A DNA stretch of 64,000 nt, taken from positions 63,199,949 to 63,263,948 of the forward strand of contig OY987298.1 in assembly GCA_963920635.1 (NCBI GenBank). Reading direction: 5' to 3'. The DNA is from Pseudeuparius sepicola (Eukaryota; Arthropoda; Insecta; Coleoptera; Anthribidae). Positions 11,549 to 21,380 of this stretch are shown here, piece after piece; position 1 is the first letter of the stretch; every line of letters starts with the position of its first letter. The notes beneath the pieces are model-generated. The model was given only the letters and a program-made list of their open reading frames with translations. It had not been told where the DNA came from and searched no databases. Position numbers and translations under genes: made by a program.

Positions 11549-12155
11549 TACAGGGTCCCAGGATAAATTTGAGAGACAAAAAATTTTTTACTTTAAATTT
11601 GACCATTTGGGACCCGCCTCGCTAGATTCGATGTTAACTTCTGTCATATTTTGTTTCCATTTATTTGCCCTTTCTGGGGAATTTTATTAGGAAAAGTTGT
11701 TTATAATAAAAAATTATGACCATGTACAAAATTTGAGATTAATCGGCCTCTACTTTGAATGTTTCTATTTGTTTGCCAATGTTTAATTTGTTAAAGGTGA
11801 CTTTCCTAAATTTCATATGTTACAGAGAAAAGATACTTTGCTTAGGAAATTAAAAATTTTAAAATTGGAAAAAAAAGTGAAAATCAAAGTTTGCTCTTGG
11901 GCATAATTTTTTATTCTGAACAACTTCTCTTAGTAAAATTTTCTCATACCTATCTTGCACAGAATAGACACTTCAATTAAGAACAAAATTATTATAGTTT
12001 TCCTCATGCCAAGGCCTTTCCTGTTTTTTTCGAAACTCTGGAAATATGACAGAAATTACTTACAAATGACGCGAGGGGGAATCCCAAATTGGAAAATTTC
12101 AATTAAAAAGTTGTTTGTGTCCCACCTGTTGATTCACTTATCCTGGGACCCTATA
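11549..12155. mobile_element. Fold-back MITE with TACAGGGTCCCAGGATAA ends
   Basis: The left end TACAGGGTCCCAGGATAA and the right end TTATCCTGGGACCCTATA are inverted repeats. Similarity continues inward in patches: ATTTGGGACCCGCCTCGC against GCGAGGGGGAATCCCAAAT, and TCTGTCATATTTTG against AATATGACAGAAA. Length is about 605 bp. Divergence between arms is higher than in most other elements here, so it is older. It has no coding capacity. Confidence 0.78.
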
Positions 12156-14903
12156 TACTGGGCCATAAAAGGATCTTAGATCTAAGACCAAAAATACTGC
12201 ATATATCTGATCTTAGATCATTGGGTTGAGCTTTTTTAAGATATTTCCAGCTCCGCGCCCAGTCAATGGATGCGGTGTAGGAAATTTAGTTCAATTATCT
12301 TCAACTGCTAGAAAAATAAAAATAAAACGTTCAACTTTTGGGGATATAAAAACCATGTACCCAGGTATTTGGGATTTTGGGAAACAAGGTAGCAGTGAGA
12401 ACAAAGTTATACCACAAAATAGTCTTATTTTATGGTTTCCTATCACCTCCTGTTGGAGTCTTCCTTACTTCAATATAATGAATCACCCTGTATTATTGCA
12501 GCATATGTAAAATGCTTGTTTCAGCCGTGACAAGTACCATTCCGGCCCACATTAGCTCCCGACAAAATTGCCAAAACTAACAACCTAATAGTAAACGGCG
12601 ATTTGGTTGCATACAAAACATTCTTGCCTTCGTTAAAATTATTTCTTATTTGAAATTGATTGAATACTCGCTGGGCGGCGACTGCCCAGGAATACACTCT
12701 CCTATGTAGCAGGCCCTGCTTATGGAGCAAGGTCACCTGACTGAACCGGACGGCATGGGTCGAACCGTTCGCGTTTTTGTCTACCCCATAGAATATAGTA
12801 AGTTGTATACGGAGCGACCGAAAAAACGAAAACAAAAAAAAAGAATCGGGCCAACGAGGACCATAATATAAAATGTGCTGTCCGGCCAAGACTTGAATAT
12901 GTTTATTCGACCGACGTTTTCTATTCGGGCCGTAAATATTTTATGGATGACGTCATTACGTATGTTTGGTTTCGTTGGCATATAGAGAGTTATATCCTAC
13001 CCGCGATGGCCCCTTAAAAGTCTTTAAACAAAAATTCTAAATAAGAATACGTTATTAAATATAGAATAATGAATTATTTCTTAAGAGGGAAATTTAGAAT
13101 ATATCTAATAATAATAATTCTCACACTCACGATACTCCAAACTGGAAATATACTGTTGTACATTTTTCGACAAACTTGATATTAATACCACAGAAAATAT
13201 TCGTAGTATATTTTATGTGTTAATACTCTATATATATGTAGTTGAGATAATTCTTTATTGCTTCGTCAAATATTTAAAAGATTGACAGTAAGCACGCGCC
13301 TAGTTCTACGTTATTTATCTTCCTTATTATGCATGTTTGGCATTCAATTTACCAACTTCATATTTATGGCCAGATGCAAATAAAGAAATAATAAATCAAT
13401 AAGGATATTTTTATGTGTAATACCATAGACAAAAATACATATATGCCAACCATAAACATTATCTATTTCGTTTTGGAAACGGGTAATTTTCTTTCCTAAT
13501 CATCTTCTCTGAAGAGACGGTAATGGCTTAAAATTTAATTTGTACAAAACCTCTCCCCAGAGGAAACTTAGTAAGAAACGAAGTGGTTTATTTTTAGAGA
13601 TTTTCTTGGAATTTTAATCTACCCAACAGCTGAGCATCGGATGTCTTCCCAAGCTACCTGGGTACACAATGGCCAAATGGTAAATCTGTTTAGAAGTGTG
13701 AAATAGTGCACAAAGTTGACAAGACAGATTTTAACGCTTAATTTGTTGCACTTGTGACTATTTTATTAATAAAATCACCATTAAAATAGCGTGAACATTC
13801 ATGAATGAAAGTCTGGTAGGCAGAACTGATATTTTCGGGAAATCGTTATAATCAAGAAGAATAATGGGTAAGGTCATCTTCAAGATCTACTAGAATGTAT
13901 AACTAATTTATGGATTATTTAAATCTTCACATAGAAGATGCTAGTGCTCTTGCTGCAAATTGACAGTGAAGTATGTATATTGCAGTTGATTGAAAACGAA
14001 TTCGGGTTCGTAAAATCCCAGACCACGAAATTAGGATGTTTTAAGTTAATCTATACGTCTATTAAAATTAAATTAATTCGATAAAATGACTAACGGCAAC
14101 AACTGGACTGTTCCTTTCGTTAAGGCAATATACCTACCATGCGGGTTAACATATCTGCTGAAGTAACCACCTGGCGAAGGTATGTTTAAAGTAGGTAGAA
14201 TACACAAAAGAAAACATTCTCAAAAATCTCTAATGACTTTATGGAATAAATTTTATTTTGCAATTAGTCACATTTGATTAACTTTATATGTTTTTCTTTT
14301 AAATACGAGGAGTATATGAATAAATAGAAAAAATATAATTCATTTATAGGTAACTATGGCAACATAAATCAAACACCGAACCTGGCCTATGACTCTTGCA
14401 AAATTTACCTGGCAAACCTTTGTTACGTATTCGAATTTGTAGAAATAATGCTGACGCATATTTCTTTTACGGTTCAGGTAAAATGAAATATGTTCGCTAA
14501 ACCGCCAAAAGAGTGTAGTGTATTGCTCCGAACTTAATTTTCTTCATATTCATTGCTGTACCCTTATAACAAACTAATACAAGAGTTTCTATATCCATGA
14601 TCTGTCAAAAAAATAGCTTGAATTTGCGGTATTTATTAAATTCACAATATTGTTTCCTATATTCTTTCGTATTTTTAGCTGTTATGGTTTTGTTGCTTTG
14701 ATAATTTATTTTCAATTTTGAAGTAGGAATACCGAAATTTTGCTGGACAACCGAGTTTTGAAAGAGGTTTAAATATTGTTTATTGTTATTAATATAAATA
14801 AACGAATTAGCTTGTACTTTAATGGGCCTTATGCCTGTATGTTATGTACGTAACCCAATTCAAAACAAACAAATAAATAAAACGGGACGTTTCACTGGAT
14901 TAT
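12156..14903. other. Largely unique AT-rich stretch
   Basis: A worn transposon end (ATCACCCTGTATTA) lies near 12484-12497. The part at 12520-12980 is of balanced composition and carries an antisense open frame of 122 codons at 12521-12889 with no recognisable domain. The remainder to 14903 is plain AT-rich sequence without a gene that I can support. Confidence 0.35.
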
Positions 14904-15757
14904 TAGACCGTCAGAAAGTGACAGATTTAGGTGCTCCAACATGTGGAAAATTCGATTTTTCTTAACAGAAATAAAGGGTGGCTGTTGCCTACATTTTCAC
15001 GCAAGCCGTGTTCACTAAATGATTAATTAATAGAACCTGGCTTCGGAAAAAAAGGCTTGAGTGTCGCAGGTGGCTAAAGGGTTGAAATAAGGGCGTAATC
15101 TTGTAAGGAAAAATTTAAATTTTGACCGATTGTTCCACAGCCCATCGAAAGTATGAAAATGTACATCGCCACTAGCCTAAATAACATAAAAAAACATATT
15201 ATACATAATTAACATATATTAGGTAGGTATATAAAGGGTGTAAAGGGAATAACTTTCGTAAATGCAACCAACGATTAAGGACATCATTTTAAACAAAAAA
15301 GTTTATGTAAACATAAACAACAAATGTTTCGTTTCCCAGATACAAGGTGTTAAAATGAAATTTTATTTTCTTTTTTTTTAATTTTGTTATTCAAATTTTC
15401 GCACTAAATTGGATAATCGGGGATTTTGGAGGTGAAAATATTCGTTATCGAGATACAAGGTGTTCAACGTATCTCGTACCAGTGAGTTGATTTTAACACC
15501 CTGTATATCGGAAACGAAAAATTTGCGGACACGTGTTTATATAAACTTTTTTGTTTAAAATGATGTTCTTAATTGTTGGTTGCATTTACGAAAGTTATTT
15601 CCCTAACACCCTGTATATTATATAGGAAAATCGAATTTTCCATATGTTATCCCCAGGCCACTCGTAAATTTCACTTCATTCTACTCAGCATCGATGTACT
15701 TTTCAACCATCTTCGAGGCTTGCGGGGCACCTAAATCTGTCACTATCTGACGGTCTA
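14904..15757. mobile_element. Fold-back element with TAGACCG ends, carrying a nested MITE
   Basis: The left end TAGACCGTCAGAAAGTGACA, continuing GATTTAGGTGC, mirrors the right end GCACCTAAATCTGTCACT, continuing ATCTGACGGTCTA. A second mirrored block is AAAATTCGATTTTTC near 14947 against GGAAAATCGAATTTTCC near 15625. The MITE at 15231-15617 sits inside it and explains much of the spacing between arms. The element at 33825-34676 shares the terminal motif. Confidence 0.72.
15231..15617. mobile_element. MITE nested in another element; AAGGGTGT/ACACCCTGTATA ends
   Basis: Left arm blocks GGAATAACTTTCGTAAATGC and AACCAACGATTAAGGAC mirror right arm blocks GCATTTACGAAAGTTATTTC and TTAATTGTTGGTTG. Ends are ATAAAGGGTGTAAAGGG and CCCTAACACCCTGTATA. 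The inner part has a second CACCCTGTATATCGG string followed by AAACGAAAAATTTGCGGAC, a core shared with the elements at 20561 and 45187. It is non-coding. Confidence 0.82.
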
Positions 15758-16413
15758 TAATTTATATGCAAAGTATTATTTTATTCATAATTTGCCAGAT
15801 ACTGCATAAAATATTTCGTAGGCAATAAAAAGCACAAACTAAGATCATACTTACTAAGGAATCCACTTCGGGGTCGGCGATGTAATAGGGCTTTTCTTGT
15901 CGTATCTGCAACAGAGGAAAAAGCGAAATTAAAACGACGGCGTTTTGTGATATTTTAATTTAAAACCGCCTGGCGGCGTAACCTATCATTTTCTGGCAGC
16001 TTTATAAAGTCAGGGAGCTTGATCTCGGAGCATCGATAAAATTTTCCCGTAAGATGTTATTACAAGGGGACCCGGGACACACCCCTACCCACGTGCCCGC
16101 TCCTTGCCCGCTTTTTAGACATAATTACATGGGACAGCGGCGTTCAGAACGAACCCGGTACCGTTCGAAAATGGTACCGGTTTGCTTACCCAAAGCGACG
16201 ACATCTCAAATTGACAACATCAAGTCTCAACAAGAAACTATTCAGACTCATAGATTTAACGTCATTGATGTTTGGGCGATGAATTTATATACCTATCTAG
16301 GTACTGGTTGATTCACGAAGAAAGACGAACATTTTCCATTGTCACTAATGACATTAATCCATGTAGGTATATGCTTCGCAAGTTGACTTGATTTATTTAA
16401 AAACAATTATTAT
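15758..16413. other. Unique stretch with balanced composition
   Basis: The 16020-16200 part is GC-richer than its surroundings (CCCGGGACACACCCC, GGTACCGTTCGAAAATGG). An 85-codon open frame across it has no recognisable domain. It could be regulatory DNA, but I see no decisive signal. Confidence 0.3.
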
Positions 16414-16697
16414 AACAACTCAAAGTGGGGGCGGCGGTGCACGAGTGGGTATTTCGTTGGTCCCACGCTTTGGCATCGTACGTCGTGGGTTCGATTCCCA
16501 CCACGGCAAGTGCCCTGAATGTTTGTGTTTGTCTTTAGTTTTAAGTTAGGATAGGATATACATGAAAACAATCTCCTGGCATGGAGTTCCTCCAGCCAGA
16601 CAATCTCCTGCCAGGAAAATGAAGGGGGACGCGCTCGTCTGCGTGTTCCCCGAAACTGGGTATACCTTCGTTGTATAGCCCAAAAACAACAACTCAA
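16414..16697 (+). mobile_element. tRNA-derived SINE with 10-bp target-site duplication
   Basis: The body is 16424-16687, flanked by exact copies of AACAACTCAA (16414-16423 and 16688-16697). Near the 5' end is a tRNA-like head, with an A-box-like TGCACGAGTGGGT and a good B box GGTTCGATTCCC near 16489. A tRNA-unrelated body of about 170 bp and an AAC-rich tail (AAAAACAAC) follow. It would be transcribed by RNA polymerase III and mobilised by a LINE; the exact duplications show a retrotransposition event. An antisense open frame of 100 codons through it is incidental. Confidence 0.88.
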
Positions 16698-17920
16698 GGT
16701 AATTCTGTACATACTGAGTACAGTGATATTAATGATGTAAATAAAGTACCTATACTTCGCTCGAAGGAGATTTACACAAACAATGTTTTATGCAATACTT
16801 GTTTTGTGGTTTTGGTGCATAAACATTGCTGAGGAAACCCGTAGGTAGGTGTTATCATAGTTCCCTTGCTCTCGCCAAATAAAAAATAAATCCATCCCTT
16901 ACATAAAAATATTAATAACTTATACAACTACTGATAAAAGAAGTTAAGATAGGAAGGATTCATATATTACTGATATCTACATCTCTTAAAAATGTTATGC
17001 CGATATTTACCCTAATGATGGATTTAGTTGAGAAGATAAAGGTGGCTGTTTCAACAGATTTATTTAACATTATTTAAAATTTATTATCTTCTTTTTCACG
17101 CGAAAAAGTACATGGAAGGTAATAAACGAATACCTAGTGCTTGTTATTTGATAATGAAAATTTATATAAATCTATTTGAAAATATAAACGGATGATTAAA
17201 AATAAAATATTGCCGTGTTGGGAAATTACCCTAAAAGTAAATCACGTCAGTAAATACCAACCGACCAATGATAGAGGTCAAATCAGAAAGTAAGTTTAAA
17301 CGAGGCACTCCGACGAGGAAATAATCTAACTAGTAGTGCCTCCTATTTCTCTGGGCTTAAATTTATATTCATTGCCGGTTGTTTAAATCGGTATTTGCAG
17401 CGGCTAATTGAAAACTGGATAAAAAACAAAACGCATCCGTTAAGCCTTATGTTGGACTACCTGGCCGCCTGCCTTCTACGCAAGACAGTTATTTATTAAT
17501 AAGCGTTTTGTGTTTTCTCTTCGTCCGCACAAACTCTGACCGGTTTTCACTTTAAAAAAAGCTAAAATCAGCAATTTAAATGATATCGAATACACTGATC
17601 TCTTTGCAGCCTCGATTTCAAAATCTAAGTTATTTTGGATTTAAAATACATTAAAGAAATACAACTGTTTTCAGGTTTTTATTTTTAACGATTAAGAGAT
17701 CCGGTTGGGACTGCGAACCGGCTTACTCTAACTGAATTATTTCTTACACAACGCTGTTCAATACGCGGAAAATGCGACGCAATTCTGAATAATGGCTCTT
17801 AATGAGAGGAAAGGGATGTGAGAGAGACGTAAACGATATACCTATCTATAGGTGAAACGTGTGATTTGTTGTGACAGTATTTTGTCTTTACAACCAACAC
17901 CTTGTATATCGTAGTAGTTT
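16698..17920. other. AT-rich stretch, nothing recognised
   Basis: I see no gene. An isolated CACCTTGTATATCG string at 17899-17911 looks like a decayed end of a CCCTGTATA-type element. Confidence 0.35.
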
Positions 17921-18363
17921 GTGACGCCCAATGACGTCAGAACCTATAGACAGGTTTGTTTTGATAAACGCTTGACGCCCAGAACTAATCACAATCTAAG
18001 CGCTCCATTAAATTATTCCGAAAATGTCGCAAGATTGTCAGAAATTGTCCCTTTTTGTCGAGCCGTAGCGAACTTATTTCGACTTTGGGCTCGGAGGCTA
18101 TGGCGTCGTTAGACCATCTCCCGAGTCTTCAGGTGAGGTTCCGATGCTTCCGGCGCCCCCAAACGAGAAAAAACATGCGATATCTAAGTGTGATTCTGGA
18201 GGAACTATAACCGAGAATCACCGGGTGTACAGTTGGTTGACTTTCTGTCTTTGTTTGTAGCATGTTTTTAGAGGAGTATATGGATATATTTAATCTTAGA
18301 GTCAAAATAAAGGGCATTTTAACAATGGGGCACCACATAGGTTTTGACGTCATTGGTGACGCC
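17921..18363. mobile_element. Short non-autonomous TIR element
   Basis: The 27-bp ends GTGACGCCCAATGACGTCA (continuing GAACCTAT) and ATAGGTTTTGACGTCATTGG (continuing TGACGCC) are inverted repeats with about four mismatches. Length is 443 bp. The interior has no mirrored extension and no recognised coding sequence. TTT abuts both ends and could be a target duplication. Both ends carry TGACGTCA or TGACGTCAT-like CRE cores. Confidence 0.65.
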
Positions 18364-18490
18364 TTTCATGGTTGTTAATGGAACTGCCTTATTGTTCTTA
18401 TTTTATGGCCCAACTTTATTGTGAGCATAGGTAAAAATTAGGTACCCCAATCATGAAATTGTTCATATCAGTAGCTGACTCCAATGACGA

Positions 18491-20036
18491 GTTCGGTGCA
18501 ATAACCGTCCACGTGCACACTGCAAAGTTTTGAGAAAAATGATAAAAACTTTCATCGTCATTGACTAGTTGAAGTAAGGTGAAATTTGTTATTTTGCATT
18601 TGTTTTATAACCAAAAACTCATAATTTCTATCAATATAGATATGTATGAATGTTAACTTTGTTTTTTTTATTTGATGTTAAATCTGCACGTAGCCCGTTA
18701 TTGTCACCAAAATAAAAAAAATCTCAAAAACTAATGTTCCTTATTTTAAATAAGAGAACCAATCTAAGAACAAAGTACGTAATACACTATATGCTATACT
18801 ATACTATCAGTAACAACGCAGAGAAATAAGAAAGTAAAAAAAACAGGACAGTCTAAAAACTCTAATCGGAATCGTCTCGGGAATCGTCATTGTTTTCAAG
18901 ACCAGGACCTGCCCGTTTGATTGTATCATAAAATGTTTGACAAATATGGGGAACATATTTTTTCACTAAAGTCATATTGATATCATATATTATCATATTT
19001 TGCTGATTTCAGTGGTAGCTTTTAAAGGATGTGTGATTGTAGCGTTATAGGATAATGTGTTGGAGTTACCGAAATATTCTCAGGCGATGCAGATTCATAT
19101 ATAAACAATCTATATTTCGATCATGTAAAAGGTTGTTTTTTAAGCACGCAGGATATAAAAAATAGATCGAGATATGTTTTAAAATCAAACACCATGTCCT
19201 ATGTTACACGTTCCACGGTCAACTTTTTACCAAAGTTTTCAACTAATTTGTATGAAATGCCACAAAAAGGATACAGTTTCTATGGCGCCTTTCCTCGCAA
19301 CCGTTTCGTCAAACATATAACCAACTGACTTGTTATTGGAACAAGAGTGAAAAGGCTGATTGTAAACCCAGATCTGCTTCGCATAAAATATTTCCCCCGT
19401 AGTCAAAACAGGAAGAGGCAAATTTAGCTGGTAATCGAAGCAAATAGTTTCCACAGTTTCGTCCATTCGTGCCAATTCAGTTTTTTCTTTCAAATCATTG
19501 TATAGAACGCTTGGACTTTCAGAAGATGAATTTGTTTTTGAACATTTAGTTGCTATTTAAGTTCCTCCGTAGAAGCGGCATCACGAATTATGTAGTGCAA
19601 AGATAGTAAACTGGACTAGACCACTTACTTTCATCAGTAGCTGTGCTACTTGAGTTGTTATCGTTATATCGTCTGCAGTTACATGCTTTGGAATAGCTCT
19701 CCGATTTAAACCTGATCCACTAACTTTATTACTTTACAATAATTTTTTAAAACTGACAAAATTGTCTTGTTTGATATCGACGTTTAAAGCAGGTTGATCA
19801 GTAACAGAACCGACGTTATTTAATAATAATTTATTAAAATACTTTTTGCTTCTTTTGTTGCCACTCTCTCCTTTCACCACTCACTATTATTAGAATCATG
19901 GTATGGATCACTTTCACTGGAAAACCCACTAAAACTATATATTTTCACGGAGCGAGAGAAATGTGAAGATAGATCTTCCTCGGTCTTGGGCGCAAAAACC
20001 GGTCATATTTGTCACGTGGCCGCTTATTGCTACGAA
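18491..20036 (-). mobile_element. Relic DNA transposon with a transposase-like minus-strand gene
   Basis: The left end TTCGGTGCAATAACCGTCCA (continuing CGTGCAC) mirrors the right end GTCACGTGGCCGCTTATTGC (continuing TACGAA), an imperfect TIR of about 28 bp. Coding remnants lie between them on the minus strand. At about 1.55 kb and with broken frames it cannot be autonomous. A further copy of the left-end motif (TTTGGTGCAATAAACGACCA) lies just outside at 20077-20096 in direct orientation. Confidence 0.65.
18862..19556 (-). pseudogene. Fragmented transposase-like gene of unassigned family
   Basis: Two blocks remain. The first is open from 19556 to 19239 (about 105 codons) and includes NLPLPVLTTGEIFYAKQIW, NNKSVGYMFDETVARKGA and a tryptophan-histidine pair near its end. 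From memory this NLPLP..FY..Q.W...H..ARKG pattern recurs in transposon-derived proteins of insects, where it belongs to an RNase H-like nuclease region; I cannot assign a named superfamily. The second block, ending at the TAG at 18862-18864, gives a C-terminus with PHICQTFYDTIKRAGPG and an acidic tail (NDDSRDDSD). Stops and frame changes separate the blocks, and the expected catalytic centre between them is missing. It is a decayed gene inside the TIR element at 18491-20036. Confidence 0.6.
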
Positions 20037-20182
20037 TATAATAATTGATTGTAAGAACTATGCTATGAACATGTTTGGTGCAATAAACGACCACGTAGTT
20101 TTAAATGGAGTTTCTTATAGGCACAAGACGTGTACGGTTTTTGCTCCAAACCCTGCGGAGGTATTTTTAACGGCAAGAAATT

Positions 20183-20300
20183 CATAGACGTAACTAGGTC
20201 GTATTTTTAGGGGGGGCGGATCAGGACCGGCTCAAGATTTTGCGGGGCCGGGTGCCGCATGAAAATGCGAGGCCCCGAAAAGGAATTATTCAATCCATTA
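20183..20300. repeat. Fragment of an interspersed repeat (GTAACTAGG...GGGG)
   Basis: TTCATAGACGTAACTAGG followed by a G-run and GGACCGGCTCAAGATTTTGC matches, with divergence, the segment at 24497-24530 in the palindrome (CTTCATAGATGTAACTAGGG plus a G-run). It appears to be a piece of a dispersed repeat, probably a retroelement tail. No protein was recognised. Confidence 0.5.
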
Positions 20301-20488
20301 AGTCGGTACGCTACTTACAATGGTATATTTTTTACATGTCATTCTGTAAAATGGTAGGCCGGGGCTACGAGTTTTTATCACTTCTGTGACGTATATAGGA
20401 ATTAATTTCGAGTGGTGGAGGGACAATTTTTGTGTCTTTTTTTTAAACAAGGGAATTTAAAATAATTTTAAAAAATGCGCCGCAGGCG

Positions 20489-20529
20489 AAATTTTTAAAA
20501 ATTTGAAGAAAAATTACCTAAAATTAGTC
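20489..20529. repeat. Third copy of the palindrome-centre motif
   Basis: These 41 bases (AAATTTTTAAAAATTTGAAG and onward to ATTAGTC) repeat the sequence starting at the palindrome centre (about 25289-25325). The copy ends four bases before the palindrome arm begins at 20534. Confidence 0.85.
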
Positions 20530-20560
20530 GTAGTTTTATTACTAATTTCAGTTAATTTAT

Positions 20561-20884
20561 GCAGATTTTTCAACGACAAAAAAGTTTAAAACACTTTTGT
20601 TCGAAAGTAACGACGTAGCCAACGCCCTCTAGCGGCTAGAAGAAAGTTGATAGAAAATTCATAATCGCCGTCCCAGAAAACATAAAAGTACCAATTTTCA
20701 ACTCGATAGCATAAATGGAACCGAAAATACTAATTTTTTTCTGTTTTTAAAAGAAAACATTGACGCCCTGTATGTCGAAAACGAAGCGTTTTTGGACAAA
20801 ATGTTATATGAAGAACCCCATTTATTTTTAAAAATACTACTCAAATTTTGAGTATGGCGGTTTAACTTCGACTCATCCTGTATA
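20561..20884 (+). mobile_element. Half of a fold-back element (left palindrome arm)
   Basis: This segment (GCAGATTTTTCAACGAC to CTTCGACTCATCCTGTATA) is present again in direct orientation at 30314-30637 and inverted at 29655-29978. In the right part of the window the two copies form a complete fold-back element; here only one arm is present. It contains CGCCCTGTATGTCG followed by AAAACGAAGCGTTTTTGGAC, the core shared with other fold-back elements. Confidence 0.8.
20623..20635 (+). promoter_or_regulatory. CTCF-like motif in a fold-back repeat
   Basis: CGCCCTCTAGCGG matches the CTCF core closely. The mirrored copy is at 29904-29916 and a third at 30376-30388. Function is unproven. Confidence 0.35.
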
Positions 20885-21380
20885 AAAAGTTTTGCATGTC
20901 TCGACATCAAGGAATCTTATGTTAAAATTTCCAAAAATAACTCGGCGTATCCCAAAAATTGAAAAGTCTAAAATTTTTCCAAGAGTAAAGTGCTCTTTTT
21001 GTGCCCTATGTTACAGTAGATGACATGAGAAAAGAAATGAATCATGTGTTCAATTAATGAGAGAACATGAAACAAATAAAATAATTTTCTAAAAATGTTA
21101 CATGACAAAAATATTATTGGAAGGAGAATACAACTAAATACATTTAAAAATAATACATCTTTTAATAAAATGTCTTGAATTTTTTCGTATTTGCTAATTG
21201 CGTTGCTTAAAATATTGCAAACAAATTTATTAAATAACATCTCTTCACAACTCTTGAAATAAGAGCACTTTACTCTTAGGTAAATTTTTGACGTTTCAGT
21301 TTTTAGGACATGCTGTATTATTTTTGAAAATTATAAAAAGATTCCGTGGTATCAAGACAAGCAAAACTTTTTTTTATAAA
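20885..21380. mobile_element. Fold-back element inside the left arm
   Basis: AAAAAGTTTTGCATGTCTCG, GGAATCTTATGTTAAAATTT and AAGAGTAAAGTGCTCTT (20885-20996) mirror AAGAGCACTTTACTCTT, AAAAAGATTCCGTGG and AAGACAAGCAAAACTTTTTT (21261-21380). The loop of about 260 bp contains an antisense open frame of 90 codons with no known domain. The twin in the right arm is at 29159-29654. Confidence 0.75.

Noticed and set aside
12521..12889. 122-codon antisense open frame
   Set aside because: No recognisable domain, motif or splice context; the length is possible by chance in this less AT-rich segment.
16430..16510. Possible tRNA gene
   Set aside because: It has a good B box but no credible cloverleaf or acceptor stem. 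The tRNA-unrelated body, AAC tail and target duplications make it a SINE.
20968..21240. 90-codon open frame repeated in both palindrome arms, with one amino-acid difference
   Set aside because: It lies in the loop of a fold-back element, has no known domain, and its duplication only reflects the palindrome.
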